From JANPLN01 sp041736155 (lineage in GTDB: Bacteria > Bdellovibrionota > Bdellovibrionia > Bdellovibrionales > JAGQZY01), in assembly GCA_041736155.1 (NCBI GenBank), contig JBGSUL010000013.1, positions 1-6,310 on the forward strand: a stretch of DNA of 6,310 bases, read 5' to 3'. This document shows, piece by piece, positions 5,654 to 6,310 of the stretch. The notes beneath the pieces are model-generated. The model made no database searches, was not told the DNA's origin, and saw only the letters and a list, made by a program, of their open reading frames with translations. Each line of letters begins with the position of its first letter. The stretch's first letter is position 1. The position numbers and the translations under genes were made by a program.

Positions 5654-6202
5654 ATGAAAAATCGTTCTAAATCAATACTTTCTATCGTTGCTCTTTTTGT
5701 ATTTTTTGAAATGAGTTTTATAACGAATCTTGATGCCAAAGAAGAAACTGCCGATGACACCTCTCTCGCTAAAAAATTGAGCGATTTGGCCGAAGCTTCT
5801 AAAAATAAGACGCCTCCCGAAAAGAAAATAATTATGAACGATGCTATCGAAAAACTGCGTTTAACACACATTGCCGAAAATTCTCTTAAGGTTGGTGATA
5901 AAATACCTCAATTTACCCTCCTAGACGTTAAAAAAAATCCAATCGATAGCTCAGCCCTTTTAAAAAAAGGGCCCTTAGTTATCGTTTTTTATCGTGGGGG
6001 TTGGTGTCCCTACTGTAATCTTCAATTGCGCGATTTACAAGGCCACTTAAAAGACATTACCAGCACGGGAGCACAACTGGTTGCAATTTCTCCGCAAACT
6101 CCAGACAATAGTTTGTCGACGGCGCAAAAATCAGATCTGAGTTTTTTTGTCCTTAGTGATGTCGGCAATAAAGTGGACTGCGGGCGTAAAGCTGGAGTCT
6201 AA
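5654..6202 (+). CDS. Exported peroxiredoxin-like (AhpC/TSA) protein, 3' end truncated by an insertion sequence
   Basis: The start is fixed by AAGGAG (5642-5647) six bases upstream. The protein has an N-terminal hydrophobic signal (residues 8-24, LDA before residue 29) and then a helical linker. Residues 78-174 show the thioredoxin-fold opening of AhpC/TSA proteins: KVGDKIPQFTL (79-89), LVIVFYRGGWCPYCNLQLRD (108-127) with C118 as the probable peroxidatic Cys and C121 making a CxxC, AQLVAISPQTPD (140-151) and FFVLSDVGNKV (164-174). This is the PRX-like group with the FYRGGWCPYC signature. Relatives continue for another 40-60 residues after 'SDVGNKVA', but here the frame switches at ~6174 to DCGRKAGV and stops. 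The last eight residues are encoded by the end of the insertion sequence, so the fold is incomplete and the product probably non-functional. Confidence 0.82.
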   Translation: MKNRSKSILSIVALFVFFEMSFITNLDAKEETADDTSLAKKLSDLAEASKNKTPPEKKIIMNDAIEKLRLTHIAENSLKVGDKIPQFTLLDVKKNPIDSSALLKKGPLVIVFYRGGWCPYCNLQLRDLQGHLKDITSTGAQLVAISPQTPDNSLSTAQKSDLSFFVLSDVGNKVDCGRKAGV

Positions 6203-6310
6203 CACGGTGAAGAAGTTACAATAGCGGGCTGGCCCAAGCTGCTCTATATTCAGAGCATTTAGGAGTCAGGAAATGGGAAAGCCAAAGAGAAAATTCAGCG
6301 ACGAGGTAAA
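6174..6310 (+). mobile_element. Insertion sequence end (IS3-family-like), second element, runs off right edge
   Basis: The homology to peroxiredoxins stops at the codon containing 6174. The sequence TGGACTGCGGGCG there, followed by a GGAGTCT motif, resembles the left terminal inverted repeat of IS3-group elements (inference from the TG tip and GGA-type motif). About 100 bases in, a transposase start follows. The element differs in sequence from the one at the left edge. Only one end is in view, so no target duplication can be seen. Confidence 0.6.
6273..6310 (+). CDS. Transposase OrfA-like, first residues (runs off right edge)
   Basis: ATG at 6273 follows AGGAG by seven bases and opens MGKPKRKFSDEVK to the window edge. 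A basic PKRKFS(D/P)E start is typical of the helix-turn-helix OrfA of IS3-family elements. Only 12 complete codons plus two bases of the next are present, so identity rests on this motif, the strong ribosome binding site and its place inside the presumed element. Confidence 0.55.
   Translation, partial: MGKPKRKFSDEV

Noticed and set aside
5638..5871. Minus-strand frame of 77 residues over the start of the peroxiredoxin gene
   Set aside because: Antisense shadow of a well-supported gene with signal peptide and strong ribosome binding site on the plus strand.
1..6310. CRISPR array or toxin-antitoxin module
   Set aside because: No regularly spaced repeats of CRISPR length, and no pair of small adjacent genes with toxin or antitoxin motifs.

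Overview
The window looks like an accessory or remodelled chromosomal stretch of a Gram-negative bacterium of moderate to low GC content. One C-terminal segment resembles an outer-membrane beta-barrel ending in Phe, and several proteins carry signal peptides. Taxonomy cannot be fixed from sequence alone. The surface protein with Ig-like repeats and a barrel, together with a secreted SUMF1-type protein, would fit Bdellovibrionota, but this is a guess.

Layout, left to right. (1) Positions 1-~135 are the end of an insertion sequence whose transposase starts at 91 and runs leftward off the window. (2) ~136-1473 (+) is the 3' part of a surface/outer-membrane protein gene that lacks its 5' end, apparently cut by that insertion sequence. 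(3) 1593-2063 (+) is a small secreted protein of unknown function. (4) 2205-2846 (+) is a very basic protein of unknown function. (5) 3440-2880 (-) converges on it and encodes a helical-then-beta protein with features of a divergent GreA/GreB-type transcript cleavage factor. (6) 3441-3775 is an intergenic stretch with several palindromes. (7) 3776-4072 (+) is a three-helix membrane protein, probably read from a leaderless mRNA. (8) A GC-rich hairpin separates it from a convergent secreted SUMF1/FGE-sulfatase-domain protein (4981-4106, -). (9) 4982-5653 has no secure gene but holds a gene-like remnant, a striking terminator made of EcoRI-type palindromes, a 32-bp spacing of GATATC and a 10-bp phased GAAATAT array. 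(10) 5654-6202 (+) is an exported peroxiredoxin-like protein that loses its C-terminal part at ~6174, where a second insertion sequence begins. The transposase of that element starts at 6273 and runs rightward off the window.

No multi-gene operon is evident: each gene has its own ribosome binding site or promoter-like signal, and neighbours often converge. The clearest story is one of genome decay: two different insertion sequences, both firing outward, truncate a gene at each edge. The roughly equal length of insertion sequence at each end (about 135 bases) suggests the window may be a complete short-read contig broken at repeats. The most interesting unrecognised items are the GreA-like protein, its basic convergent neighbour, and the structured non-coding DNA at 5220-5374.
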